A stretch of 64,000 bases of DNA from NCBI RefSeq assembly GCF_000761245.1, contig NZ_AWOR01000032.1, positions 112,612 to 176,611 of the forward strand, written 5' to 3'. The stretch is from Comamonas testosteroni (GTDB lineage Bacteria > Pseudomonadota > Gammaproteobacteria > Burkholderiales > Burkholderiaceae_C). The first letter of the stretch is position 1, and each line of letters opens with the position of its first letter. Shown piece after piece: positions 50,469 to 61,221 of the stretch. Position numbers and translations under genes: made by a program. The notes under the pieces are model-generated. The model was not told where the DNA came from. It saw only the letters and a program-made list of their open reading frames with translations, and ran no database searches.

Positions 50469-51839
50469 TTAGCCCCAGAGCCGGTTTATATCGTTGAAAA
50501 AGGCGACTGACATCATCAGCAATATGACTGCGACGCCTGCACGCTGCAGTCTTTCAGCCCAGACATCAGAGACACTGCGCCCCGTCAAACCTTCCCAAAG
50601 ATAATACATCAGGTGCCCACCATCCAGAACGGGCAATGGTAGCAGGTTGAGAACGCCCAGGCTGATGCTGATAAGCGCGAGGAATGACAGGTATTGCACC
50701 AACCCCATGCTGGCGGACTTGCCTGCATAGTCTGCGATCGTCAAAGGACCGCTGATATTCTTGAGCGAGGCCTGACCGATCAGCATGCGCCCCATCATGC
50801 GCAGTGTCATGGAGGACAGCTCCCAGGTCTTGTGCACACCGGCACTCAAGCCATCCAGAAAGCCATGGCGCACCAGCACCATCTCGGGCTGGCTGCCAAT
50901 AAAGGCGTTCACACGTGCAGTTGCAGCTTGTCCATCCTTGCCAGGTACTATTTCCGGCTGCACCTGCAGATTCAGACGCTGGCCCGTACGCTCCACAACC
51001 CAGGCCTGCGGCTCAACTTGACCGGATGCACCCGAGGCACGAATCGCAGCACGCGCCTGAGCGCCATCCTGAGCTGCCCGGCCATCGATGCTGAGCAACA
51101 CATCGCCTTTTTGCAGACCCGCCTTTTCTGCCGGGCCACCTGCAACAACCTCTTCTATGACCGGACGACTCCAGGCTCCCTGCAGCCCGACCTTGTCAAA
51201 GAAAGCCGCATCTGGTTCCTTTTGTTGCAAAGAAGCGAGATCGAGCGGCACGACACGCGCCGCGCCATGCTCTTGCGCTGCCACCTCCAACTGCAAGGTT
51301 TCACCTTCAATGGCAGCTGTCGTCACCAGCCAGCGCAAATCACCCAGAGCACGCACAGGCTGCCATTCCTGGCCACCCACAGAGGCACGCTGCACCCAGT
51401 CGCCACTTTGAATACCGGACCGATGCAGCAACGAGCCCTCCGGAGGAGCCGCAAGTCGGGCTGCAGGCTCGTTGGTACCCACCCAGTTGACCACCGTCAG
51501 CAGCGCCACGGCCAGCACCAGATTGGCCGCAGGTCCCGCGGCAACAATGGCTGCACGTGAACGCAGGGGCTGGTTGTTGAAGGCCAGATGTTTTTCCTCG
51601 GGCCTGACCTCGCCCTCACGCTCGTCAAGCATGCGCACATAGCCACCCAGAGGCAGCGCCGCAATCACATACTCGGTGCCCGACTTCTTGCCGACCCAGC
51701 GCAACAGCGGCTTGCCAAAGCCCACGGAGTAACGCAGCACCTTGACACCGCAGGCCACCGCAACGCGATAGTGGCCCCACTCATGTACCGCAATCAGAAC
51801 GCCGAGCGCCACGATGAAAGCCACAACCGTCAGCAACAC
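50469..51839 (-). CDS. rseP: RIP metalloprotease RseP
   Basis: 456 residues. Intramembrane zinc protease of the sigma-E pathway. HExxH appears as HEWGH in helix 1 and the distal LDG motif as LPVLDGGHL. Two PDZ-like domains lie between (about 120-320; AGLQKGDVLLSIDG). Start GTG 51839 has AAGGAG 6 bases upstream; a TTG at 51863 before that site is rejected. Confidence 0.95.
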   Translation of the reverse strand: MLLTVVAFIVALGVLIAVHEWGHYRVAVACGVKVLRYSVGFGKPLLRWVGKKSGTEYVIAALPLGGYVRMLDEREGEVRPEEKHLAFNNQPLRSRAAIVAAGPAANLVLAVALLTVVNWVGTNEPAARLAAPPEGSLLHRSGIQSGDWVQRASVGGQEWQPVRALGDLRWLVTTAAIEGETLQLEVAAQEHGAARVVPLDLASLQQKEPDAAFFDKVGLQGAWSRPVIEEVVAGGPAEKAGLQKGDVLLSIDGRAAQDGAQARAAIRASGASGQVEPQAWVVERTGQRLNLQVQPEIVPGKDGQAATARVNAFIGSQPEMVLVRHGFLDGLSAGVHKTWELSSMTLRMMGRMLIGQASLKNISGPLTIADYAGKSASMGLVQYLSFLALISISLGVLNLLPLPVLDGGHLMYYLWEGLTGRSVSDVWAERLQRAGVAVILLMMSVAFFNDINRLWG

Positions 51840-51930
51840 CTGAAACTCCTTAATGCCAATCAATGCTTGGAGTGTGCAGCAGGCCGCAAGTTCAACCGCA
51901 ACGCCTCAAGCACCCGAACTCAACGCCAGA

Positions 51931-53109
51931 TCAGCGCGCCCACTGCCTCGCTATGTCAGCCGCACGCTCGCGCGCTCGCTCATCGAGCACCATCAACTCT
52001 TCCAGACTGCCTACGGCACCAGGTTGAACGGATTCCAGCGTCTGCAGATTGACGGCATGAATGCGGTCAAACGACAGGCGACGCTCCAGGAATGCGGCGA
52101 CCGCCACTTCGTTCGCTGCGTTGAGCACCGTGGTCGTGCCCTCGGGCGCGCGCAGCGCCTGCCAGGACAGATGCAGGCCCGGAAAGCGGTGCGCATCCGC
52201 CTCCTCGAAGGTCAGCGCCGCCAGCTTGGCGAAATCCAGCACAGGTGCGCCGCTCTCGATGCGCTCAGGCCAGGCCAGACCGCAGGCAATCGGCACGCGC
52301 ATATCGGGCGTACCCAGCTGAGCGAGTACGGACGCATCCTTGAACTGCACCATGGAGTGCACGATCTGCTGCGGATGGATCACCACCTTGATCTTCTCGG
52401 GCGCCATATCGAACAGCCAGCGCGCCTCGATCACCTCCAGCGCCTTGTTCATCATGGTGGCCGAGTCCACCGAGATCTTGCGCCCCATGGAGAAGTTGGG
52501 GTGCGAGCAAGCCTGCTCGGGCGTGATCTCGGACAGAGTCGCCGGATCACGCTGGCGGAACGGACCGCCCGATGCCGTCAACAGCAAGGAGTCGACGCGA
52601 TCAGCCCATGTGCTGCTGTCTTCGGGAAGGCACTGGAAGATGGCCGAGTGCTCGCTGTCGATGGGCAGCAAAGTGGCGCCATGACGCTTGACAGTATCCA
52701 TGAACAGCGCGCCGCCCACCACCAAGGCCTCCTTGTTGGCCAGCAGCAGACGCTTGCCGGCCTTGGCGGCCGCCAGACAGGGCGCCAGACCAGCCGCGCC
52801 GACAATCGCACCCATGACGGCATCCACATCAGGATGCGACGCAATCACTTCAAGAGCATCCCGCTCCTGAAGAACCTGTGTTTGAAGTCCGTTTTGCTTG
52901 ATTGCCTCAGCCAGTTGACGCGCATGAGGCGCACTGGCCATCACAGCGAACTGCGGCTTGAACTGCGCGCATTGCCTGAGCATCAGATCCACTTGCGTGG
53001 CTGCGCTCAGCGCGAAGATTTCGTATTGTTCAGGGTGGCGCGCCACCACATCCAGGGTATTGGTTCCGATGGAACCGGTAGAACCCAGAACCGTGATTTT
53101 CTGCTTCAT
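51931..53109 (-). CDS. dxr: 1-deoxy-D-xylulose-5-phosphate reductoisomerase
   Basis: 392 residues. Second enzyme of the MEP isoprenoid pathway. NADPH-binding LGSTGSIGTNTLDVV, substrate and metal sites LLANKEALVVGG, PIDSEHSAIFQCL, and SMGRKISVDSATMMNKALE are intact. ATG overlaps the cdsA stop by 4 bases. Its position between cdsA and rseP differs from E. coli, where dxr precedes uppS. Confidence 0.97.
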   Translation of the reverse strand: MKQKITVLGSTGSIGTNTLDVVARHPEQYEIFALSAATQVDLMLRQCAQFKPQFAVMASAPHARQLAEAIKQNGLQTQVLQERDALEVIASHPDVDAVMGAIVGAAGLAPCLAAAKAGKRLLLANKEALVVGGALFMDTVKRHGATLLPIDSEHSAIFQCLPEDSSTWADRVDSLLLTASGGPFRQRDPATLSEITPEQACSHPNFSMGRKISVDSATMMNKALEVIEARWLFDMAPEKIKVVIHPQQIVHSMVQFKDASVLAQLGTPDMRVPIACGLAWPERIESGAPVLDFAKLAALTFEEADAHRFPGLHLSWQALRAPEGTTTVLNAANEVAVAAFLERRLSFDRIHAVNLQTLESVQPGAVGSLEELMVLDERARERAADIARQWAR

Positions 53110-53963
53110 GGATGCACAAAGGATGAGAGCATCATCGCCAACGGCAGTGTGGGCAGGAGGGCATCAATGCGATCCAGGACACCACCATGGCCGGGCAGCA
53201 AGCCGCTGCTGTCCTTGACACCGACGCTGCGCTTGATGAGGGATTCGACCAGGTCGCCCACCACACTCATCGCAGCCATAAACACCGCAGCCAGCAGCAG
53301 GAACCAAAGTCCGCGCGACTGCAGCACCGAATAGAAACTGGGAACACCAGCGCTGTAGTGGCGATCAGCCCAGCTCCAGACAAGAGCCAGAACAGTCACC
53401 CCCAGCATGCCGCCCCAGACACCCTCCCAGCTCTTGCCGGGACTGATGGAAGGCGCAAGCTTGTTCCTGGTGAACTTCAGGCCGAAAGTGCGGCCCGCAA
53501 AATAGGCGAAGACATCGGCCACCCAGACCAGCACCAGCACCGACAGCAGGAAGTTGATGCCGATATTGCGCGCCTGCACCACGGCCAGCCAGGCCAGCCA
53601 CAATGCCAACACGCCGCCGACCAGACGAACTGCAGCTGGAATATGCGGCCAGCCAGCCACGCCAGCGCGCAGCAGCAGCACGCCCCCCAGCACCCAGAGG
53701 GAGCCCGCAATCAGCCACATCGTGGGCAGCGGCTGAGCAACCCAGCCTGCCCACCAGGAGCCGGCGCACAGCGCCGTACAGACAGCCCCCAAGCCCAGCG
53801 AGCCTGCCTGTCCAAAACCATTGAGTCGCCCCCACTCCCAGGCACCAGCCGCCATGAACAACAGCATCAGTGCGGCAAAGGGCACGGTGCTGGCCGTATA
53901 AAACAGTGCCGGCAGCAAAATGGCCAGCAAAATCAAGGCGGTAATGACGCGCTGCTTGAGCAT
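53106..53963 (-). CDS. cdsA: Phosphatidate cytidylyltransferase
   Basis: 285 residues, about eight helices. Makes CDP-diacylglycerol. The C-terminal signature region KRSVGVKDSSGLLPGHGGVLDRIDALL is complete in its key residues (D, G, H, D). Start ATG 53961-53963. 14 bases after uppS. Confidence 0.95.
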   Translation of the reverse strand: MLKQRVITALILLAILLPALFYTASTVPFAALMLLFMAAGAWEWGRLNGFGQAGSLGLGAVCTALCAGSWWAGWVAQPLPTMWLIAGSLWVLGGVLLLRAGVAGWPHIPAAVRLVGGVLALWLAWLAVVQARNIGINFLLSVLVLVWVADVFAYFAGRTFGLKFTRNKLAPSISPGKSWEGVWGGMLGVTVLALVWSWADRHYSAGVPSFYSVLQSRGLWFLLLAAVFMAAMSVVGDLVESLIKRSVGVKDSSGLLPGHGGVLDRIDALLPTLPLAMMLSSFVHP

Positions 53964-53977
53964 GGCACCTCTTATGG

Positions 53978-54715
53978 TTAAACCGTCAAGGTGACGGTAG
54001 ATGATGGTTGAATCTGCTCGGAAGTCTGGCCGAAGCGGCGCTCACGACCGCCAAACACGGCAATGGCCTCGTCAAGAGCCGCCTCGTCGAAGTCAGGCCA
54101 CAGGGCATTGCTGAAGAAAAGCTCTGTATACGCAGCCTGCCAGAGCAGGAAATTGCTGATGCGAGTTTCACCGCCGGTGCGGATCATGAGATCAGGATCC
54201 GGCACATGGGCCAAGGCCATGGCCCTGTCCAGATTCTCGGGAGTCAGCTCCAAGCCCTGGGCCACCAGCTTCTGTGCAGCCTGGGCAATATCCCAGCGGC
54301 CACCGTAGTTGAAGCAGACGTTGAGAACCAGACGCGTGTTGTGAGCGGTGATGCGCTCGGCCTCTGCCAGGCCCTCCCGAACCTTGTCGCTCAGCCCCTG
54401 ACGGTCGCCAACAAAGTACAGGCGCACTCCGTCGCGGCTGAGTTGAGCGACTTCCTTGGCCAGGGCATTGGCCAGCAGGCTCATGAGGCCCGAGACCTCT
54501 TCCTGTGGTCTGCTCCAGTTCTCGGAGGAAAACGCAAACACCGTGAGCACCTGCACGCCACGCTCGACGCAGGCGCGAGCGCAGCGGCGCAGGGACTCTA
54601 CACCCTGCTTGTGACCAGCAAGACGTGGAAGCAGACGGCGCTTGGCCCACCGTCCGTTGCCGTCCATGATGACGGCGATATGGCGCGGAACCGCGCCGTT
54701 TTTCTTGGATGTCAA
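53978..54715 (-). CDS. uppS: Undecaprenyl diphosphate synthase
   Basis: 245 residues. Cis-prenyltransferase making the C55 carrier for cell-wall synthesis. HIAVIMDGNGRWAKRR with catalytic Asp, FAFSSENWSRP and RTGGETRISNFLLWQ are intact. Start is a TTG at 54715 with AAAGGA about 10 bases upstream; no ATG or GTG fits. Last residues are poorly conserved. Confidence 0.94.
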   Translation of the reverse strand: MTSKKNGAVPRHIAVIMDGNGRWAKRRLLPRLAGHKQGVESLRRCARACVERGVQVLTVFAFSSENWSRPQEEVSGLMSLLANALAKEVAQLSRDGVRLYFVGDRQGLSDKVREGLAEAERITAHNTRLVLNVCFNYGGRWDIAQAAQKLVAQGLELTPENLDRAMALAHVPDPDLMIRTGGETRISNFLLWQAAYTELFFSNALWPDFDEAALDEAIAVFGGRERRFGQTSEQIQPSSTVTLTV

Positions 54716-54738
54716 AAGTGCAAGTCCTTTGAAAAGAC

Positions 54739-55299
54739 TCAGACCGCCATGATGTCCTGTTCCTTGGCCGCCACCAGCGTATCGACCTCGGCAATATGCT
54801 TGTCGGTGATCTTCTGGATTTCGGCTTCGGAGCGCTTCTGATCGTCTTCAGAGGCTTCCTTGTCCTTGACCAGCTTCTTCACGCCTTCGTTGGCATCGCG
54901 GCGCAGGTTGCGAACGGCAATCTTGGCGTTCTCGCCTTCGTTGCGCGCCAGCTTGGTCATTTCCTTGCGGCGCTCTTCGCTCATGGGAGGCATAGGCACG
55001 CGAATCAGATCGCCCATGGAGGCGGGGTTCAGGCCCAGATCGCTCTCGCGAATGGCCTTTTCCACCTTAGCAGCCATGTTCTTTTCCCAAGGCTGCACGC
55101 TGATCGTGCGGGAATCCAGCAAAGACACATTGGCCACCTGGGACAGAGGCACCATGGAGCCGTAGTACTCGACATGAATGGCATCCAGCAGCGCGGGATT
55201 CGCACGGCCGGTACGCACGCGAGCCAGGTTGTTCTTCAGAGCCTCGATGGACTGACCCATCTTGGTTTCGGTGTTCTTTTTGATTTCAGCGATCGTCAT
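54739..55299 (-). CDS. frr: Ribosome recycling factor
   Basis: 186 residues. Splits post-termination ribosomes with EF-G. Domain I helices include [18 protein letters not shown] and [20 protein letters not shown]. Start ATG 55299 with AAAGGAA upstream; a longer reading from pyrH's 3' region is rejected. Confidence 0.97.
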   Translation of the reverse strand: MTIAEIKKNTETKMGQSIEALKNNLARVRTGRANPALLDAIHVEYYGSMVPLSQVANVSLLDSRTISVQPWEKNMAAKVEKAIRESDLGLNPASMGDLIRVPMPPMSEERRKEMTKLARNEGENAKIAVRNLRRDANEGVKKLVKDKEASEDDQKRSEAEIQKITDKHIAEVDTLVAAKEQDIMAV

Positions 55300-55336
55300 G
55301 TTCTTGTTCCTTTGCGGGCATGTGGCGGCAAAACGC

Positions 55337-56059
55337 TCAAGCGTACACCAGAGTGCCTTCGTCTTCACCCATGACCACGCGCTTGAGTGCGCCGGGCTTG
55401 ACGATGGAGAACACGCGAATCGGCAGCTTCTGGTCGCGGCACAGCGCGAAAGCCGTTGCATCCATGATGCCCAGATTGCGCGAGATGGCCTCATCGAAAG
55501 CCAGCTTGTCGTAACGGGTGGCCGAAGGATCCTTGACCGGGTCAGCCGTGTACACGCCATCCACCTTGGTGGCCTTGAGCACGACTTCGGCGCCGATTTC
55601 AGCACCACGCAGCGCAGCGGCCGTGTCGGTGGTGAAGAAGGGATTGCCCGTACCGGCAGCAAACACCACGACCTTGCCCTCTTCCAGGTACTGCAGCGCC
55701 TTGGGACGCACATAGGGCTCGACCACCTGCTCGATACCGATGGCGGACATCACGCGAGCCGTCAAACCCTGCTTGTCCATGGCATCTGCCAGAGCCAGGG
55801 CGTTCATCACCGTGGCCAGCATGCCCATATAGTCGGCAGTCGCACGGTCCATGCCGACCGAGCCGCCTGCCACGCCGCGGAAGATGTTGCCGCCGCCGAT
55901 CACCACGGCAACCTGCACACCCACCTTGGTCACTTCCACTATCTCAGCCACCATGCGCTCGATGGTTGCACGGTTGATGCCGAACTGGTCATCTCCCATT
56001 AACGCCTCCCCCGACAGCTTGAGCAAGATGCGCTTGTGGGCTGGAATGGCGTTGGACAT
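55337..56059 (-). CDS. pyrH: UMP kinase
   Basis: 240 residues. Phosphorylates UMP; hexameric amino-acid-kinase fold. [15 protein letters not shown], the [11 protein letters not shown] loop and [19 protein letters not shown] are family-diagnostic. Start ATG 56059. Confidence 0.97.
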   Translation of the reverse strand: MSNAIPAHKRILLKLSGEALMGDDQFGINRATIERMVAEIVEVTKVGVQVAVVIGGGNIFRGVAGGSVGMDRATADYMGMLATVMNALALADAMDKQGLTARVMSAIGIEQVVEPYVRPKALQYLEEGKVVVFAAGTGNPFFTTDTAAALRGAEIGAEVVLKATKVDGVYTADPVKDPSATRYDKLAFDEAISRNLGIMDATAFALCRDQKLPIRVFSIVKPGALKRVVMGEDEGTLVYA

Positions 56060-56112
56060 GGTGTTTCTCCGATGGAAGTTGAATGAGTATGAAAACGGGA
56101 GGGGAATAAATC

Positions 56113-56137
56113 AATCGCGGCTCTAGGCCGCGATTGT
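56113..56137 (-). other. Perfect 10-bp hairpin between tsf and pyrH
   Basis: CAATCGCGGC and GCCGCGATTG around a five-base loop. Followed leftward by ATTTATTC, a weak T-rich tract. Likely attenuator or processing signal 10 bases past the tsf stop. Confidence 0.65.
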
Positions 56138-56146
56138 TGCTAAGGC

Positions 56147-57040
56147 TTAAGCACCAGCCTTGGCTGCTGCCACCTGGGCAGCCACTTCAGCGGCGAAGTC
56201 GTCAGTCTTCTTCTCAATGCCTTCACCCACGACATACATCGTGAACGCCTTCACATTGGTGTTGGCAGCCTTGAGCATCTGAGCCACGGTTTGCTTGCCG
56301 TCGGCAGCCTTCACGAAGACCTGGTCAGCCAGGGACACTTCCTTCAGGTACTTCTGCACGGAGCCTTCAACCATCTTGGAGACGATGTCAGCAGGCTTGC
56401 CCGATTCGGCTGCCTTGCCTTCGGCCACAGCACGTTCCTTGGCGATCAGGTCAGCAGGCACGTCAGCGGAAGTCAGAGCCACGGGCTTCATGGCAGCCAC
56501 GTGCATGGCCACGTCCTTGGCAGCAGCAGCGTCGCCGTCGAACTCGACCACCACGCCAATGCGGGTGCCGTGCACGTAGGCAGCCAGGCCAGCGCCGCTG
56601 AAAGCCTTGAAGCGGCGGAAGGACATGTTTTCGCCGATCTTGCCGATCAGGCCCTTGCGCACGTCTTCCAGAGTGGGGCCGTAGCCGTCTTGTTCGTAGG
56701 CCAGAGCGCCCAGAGCGTCCAGGTCAGCGGGGTTGTGCTCAGCGACCAGCTTGGCAGCGGCGTTGGCCATGGCCAGGAAGCTGTCGTTCTTGGACACGAA
56801 GTCGGTTTCGCTGTTCACTTCGATCAGGCCGCCCTTGCCGCCGTCGATGAAAGCAGCCACAACGCCTTCAGCAGTCACGCGGGAAGCGGCCTTGCCAGCC
56901 TTGGTACCCAGCTTGACGCGCAGCAGCTCTTCAGCCTTGGCCATATCGCCATCAGCTTCTGTCAGAGCCTTCTTGCATTCCATCATGGGGGCGTCGGTCT
57001 TGGCGCGCAGTTCAGCGACCATGCTTGCAGTAATTGCCAT
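56147..57040 (-). CDS. tsf: Elongation factor Ts
   Basis: 297 residues. Nucleotide exchange factor for EF-Tu. UBA-like N-terminus with [22 protein letters not shown], the [11 protein letters not shown] core and a conserved dimerisation region. Start ATG 57040. Confidence 0.98.
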   Translation of the reverse strand: MAITASMVAELRAKTDAPMMECKKALTEADGDMAKAEELLRVKLGTKAGKAASRVTAEGVVAAFIDGGKGGLIEVNSETDFVSKNDSFLAMANAAAKLVAEHNPADLDALGALAYEQDGYGPTLEDVRKGLIGKIGENMSFRRFKAFSGAGLAAYVHGTRIGVVVEFDGDAAAAKDVAMHVAAMKPVALTSADVPADLIAKERAVAEGKAAESGKPADIVSKMVEGSVQKYLKEVSLADQVFVKAADGKQTVAQMLKAANTNVKAFTMYVVGEGIEKKTDDFAAEVAAQVAAAKAGA

Positions 57041-57084
57041 CGTATTTCTCCAGTATCAGTTCGATTCGTTACAGGAATCCGGCT

Positions 57085-57111
57085 AAAAAAACGGGGCTAC
57101 CTAGAGCCCCG
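57085..57111 (-). terminator. Attenuator/terminator between rpsB and tsf
   Basis: Read leftward: CGGGGCT / AGCCCCG with six-base loop and seven T. Same location as the partial terminator known between rpsB and tsf in E. coli; here it lowers tsf relative to rpsB (inference). Confidence 0.88.
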
Positions 57112-57148
57112 CTTTTTCTCGCGATGCGGTCGCGCAGCCGGACTTCGC

Positions 57149-57901
57149 TTAGGCGGCGGACGCTTCCACTTCCACGAATTCGTCGCCGTTGTCACCAGCA
57201 GCAGCCTTCACCACGTCGTTCAGACGGGCTTCACGGCCTTCCAGGATCGCGTCAGCGATACCGCGGGCGTACAGCTCGACTGCCTTGGCGGAGTCGTCGT
57301 TACCGGGGATCACGTAGTCGATACCTTCGGGGTTGTGGTTGGTGTCAACCACGCCGACCAGAGGAATGCCCAGCTTCTTGGCTTCAGCGATAGCGATCTT
57401 GTGGAAGCCCACGTCGATCACGAAAATGGCGTCGGGCAGACCGTTCATGTCCTGAATGCCGCCGATGTCCTTTTCCAGCTTTTCCAGTTCGCGAACGAAC
57501 ATCAGCTGTTCCTTCTTGGACATGGATTCCAGACCAGCTTCTTGCTGAGCCTTCATATCCTTCAGACGCTTGATGGAGGTCTTGACGGTCTTGAAGTTGG
57601 TCAGCATGCCGCCCAGCCAGCGCTGGTCAACGAAGGGCACGCCAGCGCGCTTGGCTTCTTCAGCCACCAGCTCACGGGCCTGACGCTTTGTGCCCACCAT
57701 CAGGATGGTGCCGCCGTTAGCAGTCAGCTGCTTGGCGAACTTCTGGGCTTCCTGGAACATCGGCAGGGACTTTTCCAGGTTGATGATGTGGATCTTGTTG
57801 CGGGCACCGAAGATGAACGGAGCCATCTTGGGATTCCAGAAACGAGTTTGGTGACCGAAGTGGACGCCGGCTTCCAGCATCTCGCGCATTGTTACTGCCA
57901 T
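57149..57901 (-). CDS. rpsB: 30S ribosomal protein S2
   Basis: 250 residues from ATG 57901 (GAGGTAATTAAC upstream). Family motifs [18 protein letters not shown] and [11 protein letters not shown]-terminus acidic ([10 protein letters not shown]). First gene of the leftward supercluster; the promoter must lie in the 226-bp gap to the amidase, but I could not identify it with confidence. Confidence 0.98.
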   Translation of the reverse strand: MAVTMREMLEAGVHFGHQTRFWNPKMAPFIFGARNKIHIINLEKSLPMFQEAQKFAKQLTANGGTILMVGTKRQARELVAEEAKRAGVPFVDQRWLGGMLTNFKTVKTSIKRLKDMKAQQEAGLESMSKKEQLMFVRELEKLEKDIGGIQDMNGLPDAIFVIDVGFHKIAIAEAKKLGIPLVGVVDTNHNPEGIDYVIPGNDDSAKAVELYARGIADAILEGREARLNDVVKAAAGDNGDEFVEVEASAA

Positions 57902-58127
57902 GTTAATTACCTCAAAGGTTGGGTCTAAAATCCGGCCCAACGATTGCAGCCGCCTTGAAAAAAGCGATCGCAACACCTTGAATAGGCCGGTTTGCTATTT
58001 GCCTTGCAGACTTAAAAGCAATTGTTGCAACACACAAAACGCCATCGCATCAACCACCTTCAGAGCTTTTCAAGTCAATCCTCACGGACTAACCCTTAGC
58101 AAAGCCGCAAAATTTTAGCACACTGCC

Positions 58128-59516
58128 ATGCAACTCGACCTCAGTCACGTCGCTCTTGAGATTCGCGAAGGCCGCCAAAGCGCCGCAAACCTCATGCAAA
58201 TGAGCATCGCTGCCGCGCAAAGCCCCTTGTGCACCAACGTTTTCAGCCAGACTTTTTTTGACGAGGCACGCTGGGCTGCTGCAGAAACGCCATCCACTAC
58301 GCCCCTGGCCGGCCTGGCCATCTCGGTCAAGGATCTGTTCGACACGCAAGGCACGCGCAGCGCCGCCAGCTCCCTGGTGCTACAGGATGCGCCCGTCGCC
58401 CGGGCAGACGCCACAGCCGTCGCCCGCCTGCGCGCGGCAGGCGCAGCCATCATCGGCCGCACCCATATGGTCGAGTTCGCCTTTTCCGGCGTGGGCGTGA
58501 ACCCGCATTTCGGCACCCCTGCCGCACTGGATGCCCGCCACCCTGCCAATCCCCAGCTGGCACCCACATGGCCGGCGCGCATTCCTGGCGGCTCCTCGTC
58601 AGGAGCGGCCGTGTCCGTCGCCAGCGGCGCCGCCTGGGCGGCACTGGGCTCGGACACCGGCGGCTCCATCCGGATTCCCGCCGCGCTCAATGGCCTGGTT
58701 GGCTTCAAAAGCACGGCCAGACTGGTCCCCACCGACGGAACAGTGCCTCTATCGCCCACACTGGATACCGCTTGCGCCATCACCCGCAGCGTGCGCGATG
58801 CCGTGCTGCTGCACGAGATACTGGCCGGGCGCAAAGTCGCCAAGGACGAACGTAGCCTGAGCCAGTGGCGTCTGGCAGTTCCGCGCCCCCTCTTCTTCGA
58901 ACAGATCGAGCCTGCCGTGCGCAGCGCCTTCGAACGCAGCATCGCCAAGCTGCAGGCCGGCGGCGCACAGATCGAGTGGATTGACCTGCCCGAGCTAGAG
59001 GAGCTGGACGGCATCAACATCATCGGCGGCTTCTCGCCCACCGAAAGCTATGCCTGGCACCGGCGCCATCTGCAGGATCCCGCCAAAGCCGCGCTCTACG
59101 ATCCCCGGGTGCGCTCGCGCATAGAACGCGGCGCGAGCATGAGCGCTGCCGACTATCTGGATCTGCTGGCCGCGCGCAAGCACTGGATTGCCAGGATGGA
59201 GAGCGCCATTGCCGGCTATGACGCCCTGCTCTCGCCCACCACGCCGATCACCGCCCCCACGATTGCATCCGTCGCCCCGGCCAACGGGATCGACGCCGCA
59301 GCCGACATCAAGCGTGACGAAGAATTCTTCCGCGTCAACGGCCTGCTGCTGCGCAATACCAGCGTGGTCAATATGCTGGACGGCTGCGCCCTGTCACTGC
59401 CGTGCCACAACCCGAACGAACTCCCCATGGGCCTGATGATCTGGCATGCCGCCCTGCACGACGATGCCATCCTGAATATCAGCGGGGACATCGAAGCCGT
59501 GCTCAATCGCAACTGA
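58128..59516 (+). CDS. Amidase-signature-family enzyme
   Basis: 462 residues. Ser-cisSer-Lys hydrolase: Lys68 in AISVKDLFDTQG, cis-Ser in GGSSSGAAVSVA (156-158) and nucleophile Ser180 in GSDTGGSIRIPA. Cytoplasmic, no signal peptide. Hydrolyses an amide; it is not GatA of a GatCAB operon (no gatB/gatC nearby) and resembles stand-alone amidases. Divergent from rpsB. Exact substrate unknown. Confidence 0.88.
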   Translation: MQLDLSHVALEIREGRQSAANLMQMSIAAAQSPLCTNVFSQTFFDEARWAAAETPSTTPLAGLAISVKDLFDTQGTRSAASSLVLQDAPVARADATAVARLRAAGAAIIGRTHMVEFAFSGVGVNPHFGTPAALDARHPANPQLAPTWPARIPGGSSSGAAVSVASGAAWAALGSDTGGSIRIPAALNGLVGFKSTARLVPTDGTVPLSPTLDTACAITRSVRDAVLLHEILAGRKVAKDERSLSQWRLAVPRPLFFEQIEPAVRSAFERSIAKLQAGGAQIEWIDLPELEELDGINIIGGFSPTESYAWHRRHLQDPAKAALYDPRVRSRIERGASMSAADYLDLLAARKHWIARMESAIAGYDALLSPTTPITAPTIASVAPANGIDAAADIKRDEEFFRVNGLLLRNTSVVNMLDGCALSLPCHNPNELPMGLMIWHAALHDDAILNISGDIEAVLNRN

Positions 59517-59529
59517 CTTCCATTTTTGT

Positions 59530-59555
59530 AGCAATAACCGCTTATGGTTATTGCT
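59530..59555. other. Perfect 10-bp hairpin after the amidase gene
   Basis: AGCAATAACC and GGTTATTGCT around a 6-base loop, 13 bases past the amidase stop. Lacks a T-run on the right. Could be a degraded relative of the dispersed palindromic repeats (TTTTTGTAGCAATAACCGCTT resembles one end); weakly supported. Confidence 0.5.
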
Positions 59556-59613
59556 CAACAAAGCAAAAATCATCAAAACCCACAAATGCGCAGCCGGAGG
59601 CTATCCTCGGACC

Positions 59614-61209
59614 ATGCTGCGCATCTCCCCCACTGACACCCCGCCCGCCTCCATTTCCGCCGGTCAAGGCTGGCCGCTGTTCAGCACCGCCGCCACGCGG
59701 CAGATTGAGAAGGCTTGCGCCGACCGCCTGCCGCCTCACGCACTGATGGAACGCGCAGGCCTTGCCATCGCCAGACTGGCAATGGCAATAGCTCCACACG
59801 CACAGCGCATCTGGATTGCCTGCGGCCCTGGCAACAACGGCGGCGACGGCTTCGAGGCGGCGGCGCAGCTCAGGGCCATGCTGCCCCATGCGCAAATCAT
59901 GGTCAGCGAAGTGCGCGCACCTGCCGAACTTCCGCCCGATGCACAGATTTCCAGGAACAAAGCCTTGCAGGCTGGCGTGCAATGGCTCAATGACGCCTCC
60001 GTCGATCTGGGACCACAAGACCTGTGCGTCGACGCGCTGCTGGGCATAGGACTGAGCCCGCGCACTTCCGGCAAGACCTCGACTGCCGATCAGCGCCTGC
60101 TGCAGTTGCTGGCCCAGGTTCAGCATTGCGCCTGCAACGTACTCTGTGTAGACGTTGCTTCAGGCCTCGATGCCGATACCGGTCAATATCTGAGGGAATT
60201 CGCACCTGGCCATATCGCCGCCGACCAGCGACGCCACACGCTTGCCTTGCTGACCCTGCAGCCCGGTCTGTTCACCGGTCAGGGCCGCGATGCCTGCGGA
60301 CAAATCTGGTGGGACGACCTGAGCTGCGACATTGCCAGCGCTCCCGACGCACCGAACTCGCCCGCCCCAGCCGCTGCAGCACAGCCCACAGCGCATCTGA
60401 GCAACCCAGGCCTTGCCTCCTCAAGAGCACGCCCGCACGCCAGTCACAAAGGCAGTTTTGGCGATGTGGCCGTGCTCGGTGGCGAAGGCCTGGGCTTGCG
60501 CGGCCTGTCGATGACGGGCGCAGCCTGGCTGGCGGCACTGGCTGCACTGCACGCCGGTGCCGGCCGCGTCATGCTGGCCTTGCTGGACGAGCAATCACCG
60601 CAAGGCATTGCGCCCTGGCCGGAAATCATGTTGCGCCGGCCCGCCGCGCAGGACTGGAGCCAGGCCACCGTGGTCTGCGGCTGCGGTGGCGGCGAAGCCG
60701 TGCAGGCCTGGTTGCCCCACATACTGGCACAAGCACCACAACTGGTGCTGGATGCCGACGCACTCAACGCCGTTGCGGCCAGCCCGGCACTGGCACAGCA
60801 GCTGAGCCAGCGCGCCGCACGCCAGCAAACCACGGTATTGACCCCCCACCCGCTCGAGGCCGCGCGCCTGCTGCAAACCAGCACCGCTCAAGTACAAGCC
60901 AACCGCCTTCAATCCTGCCTGCAGCTGGCCAGCAAATTTCAGTGCACGGTGCTGCTCAAGGGCTCGGGCACGGTTGTTGCCAACCCGCAGCGGCAAGTCT
61001 GGATCAATGCCAGCGGCAATGCCCGCCTGGCCACGGGCGGCACCGGCGATGTGCTTGCCGGATTGATAGCAGCGCTATGGGCACAGGGTCAAAGTGCCGA
61101 TATGGCAGCGACCCAGGCCGCATTCCGCCATGGCCACATTGCAGATTGCTGGCCTGCCGAACGCCCATTCAGCGCCAGTGCATTGGCTCTGCGTCTGGGC
61201 AATCAATAA
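59614..61209 (+). CDS. nnr: Bifunctional NAD(P)H-hydrate epimerase / ADP-dependent dehydratase
   Basis: 531 residues. Repairs hydrated NAD(P)H. N-terminal YjeF_N epimerase (about 1-220; ALMERAGLAIARL, CGPGNNGGDGFEAA, VDALLGIGLS) and C-terminal ADP-dependent dehydratase (about 265-531; GSFGDVAVLGGEGL, LTPHPLEAARLL, and the catalytic-Asp NARLATGGTGDVLAGLIAAL). A low-complexity Ala/Pro linker joins them. Start ATG 59614 has GGAGG 13 bases upstream. Confidence 0.94.
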   Translation: MLRISPTDTPPASISAGQGWPLFSTAATRQIEKACADRLPPHALMERAGLAIARLAMAIAPHAQRIWIACGPGNNGGDGFEAAAQLRAMLPHAQIMVSEVRAPAELPPDAQISRNKALQAGVQWLNDASVDLGPQDLCVDALLGIGLSPRTSGKTSTADQRLLQLLAQVQHCACNVLCVDVASGLDADTGQYLREFAPGHIAADQRRHTLALLTLQPGLFTGQGRDACGQIWWDDLSCDIASAPDAPNSPAPAAAAQPTAHLSNPGLASSRARPHASHKGSFGDVAVLGGEGLGLRGLSMTGAAWLAALAALHAGAGRVMLALLDEQSPQGIAPWPEIMLRRPAAQDWSQATVVCGCGGGEAVQAWLPHILAQAPQLVLDADALNAVAASPALAQQLSQRAARQQTTVLTPHPLEAARLLQTSTAQVQANRLQSCLQLASKFQCTVLLKGSGTVVANPQRQVWINASGNARLATGGTGDVLAGLIAALWAQGQSADMAATQAAFRHGHIADCWPAERPFSASALALRLGNQ

Positions 61210-61221
61210 ACTACCAAAAAC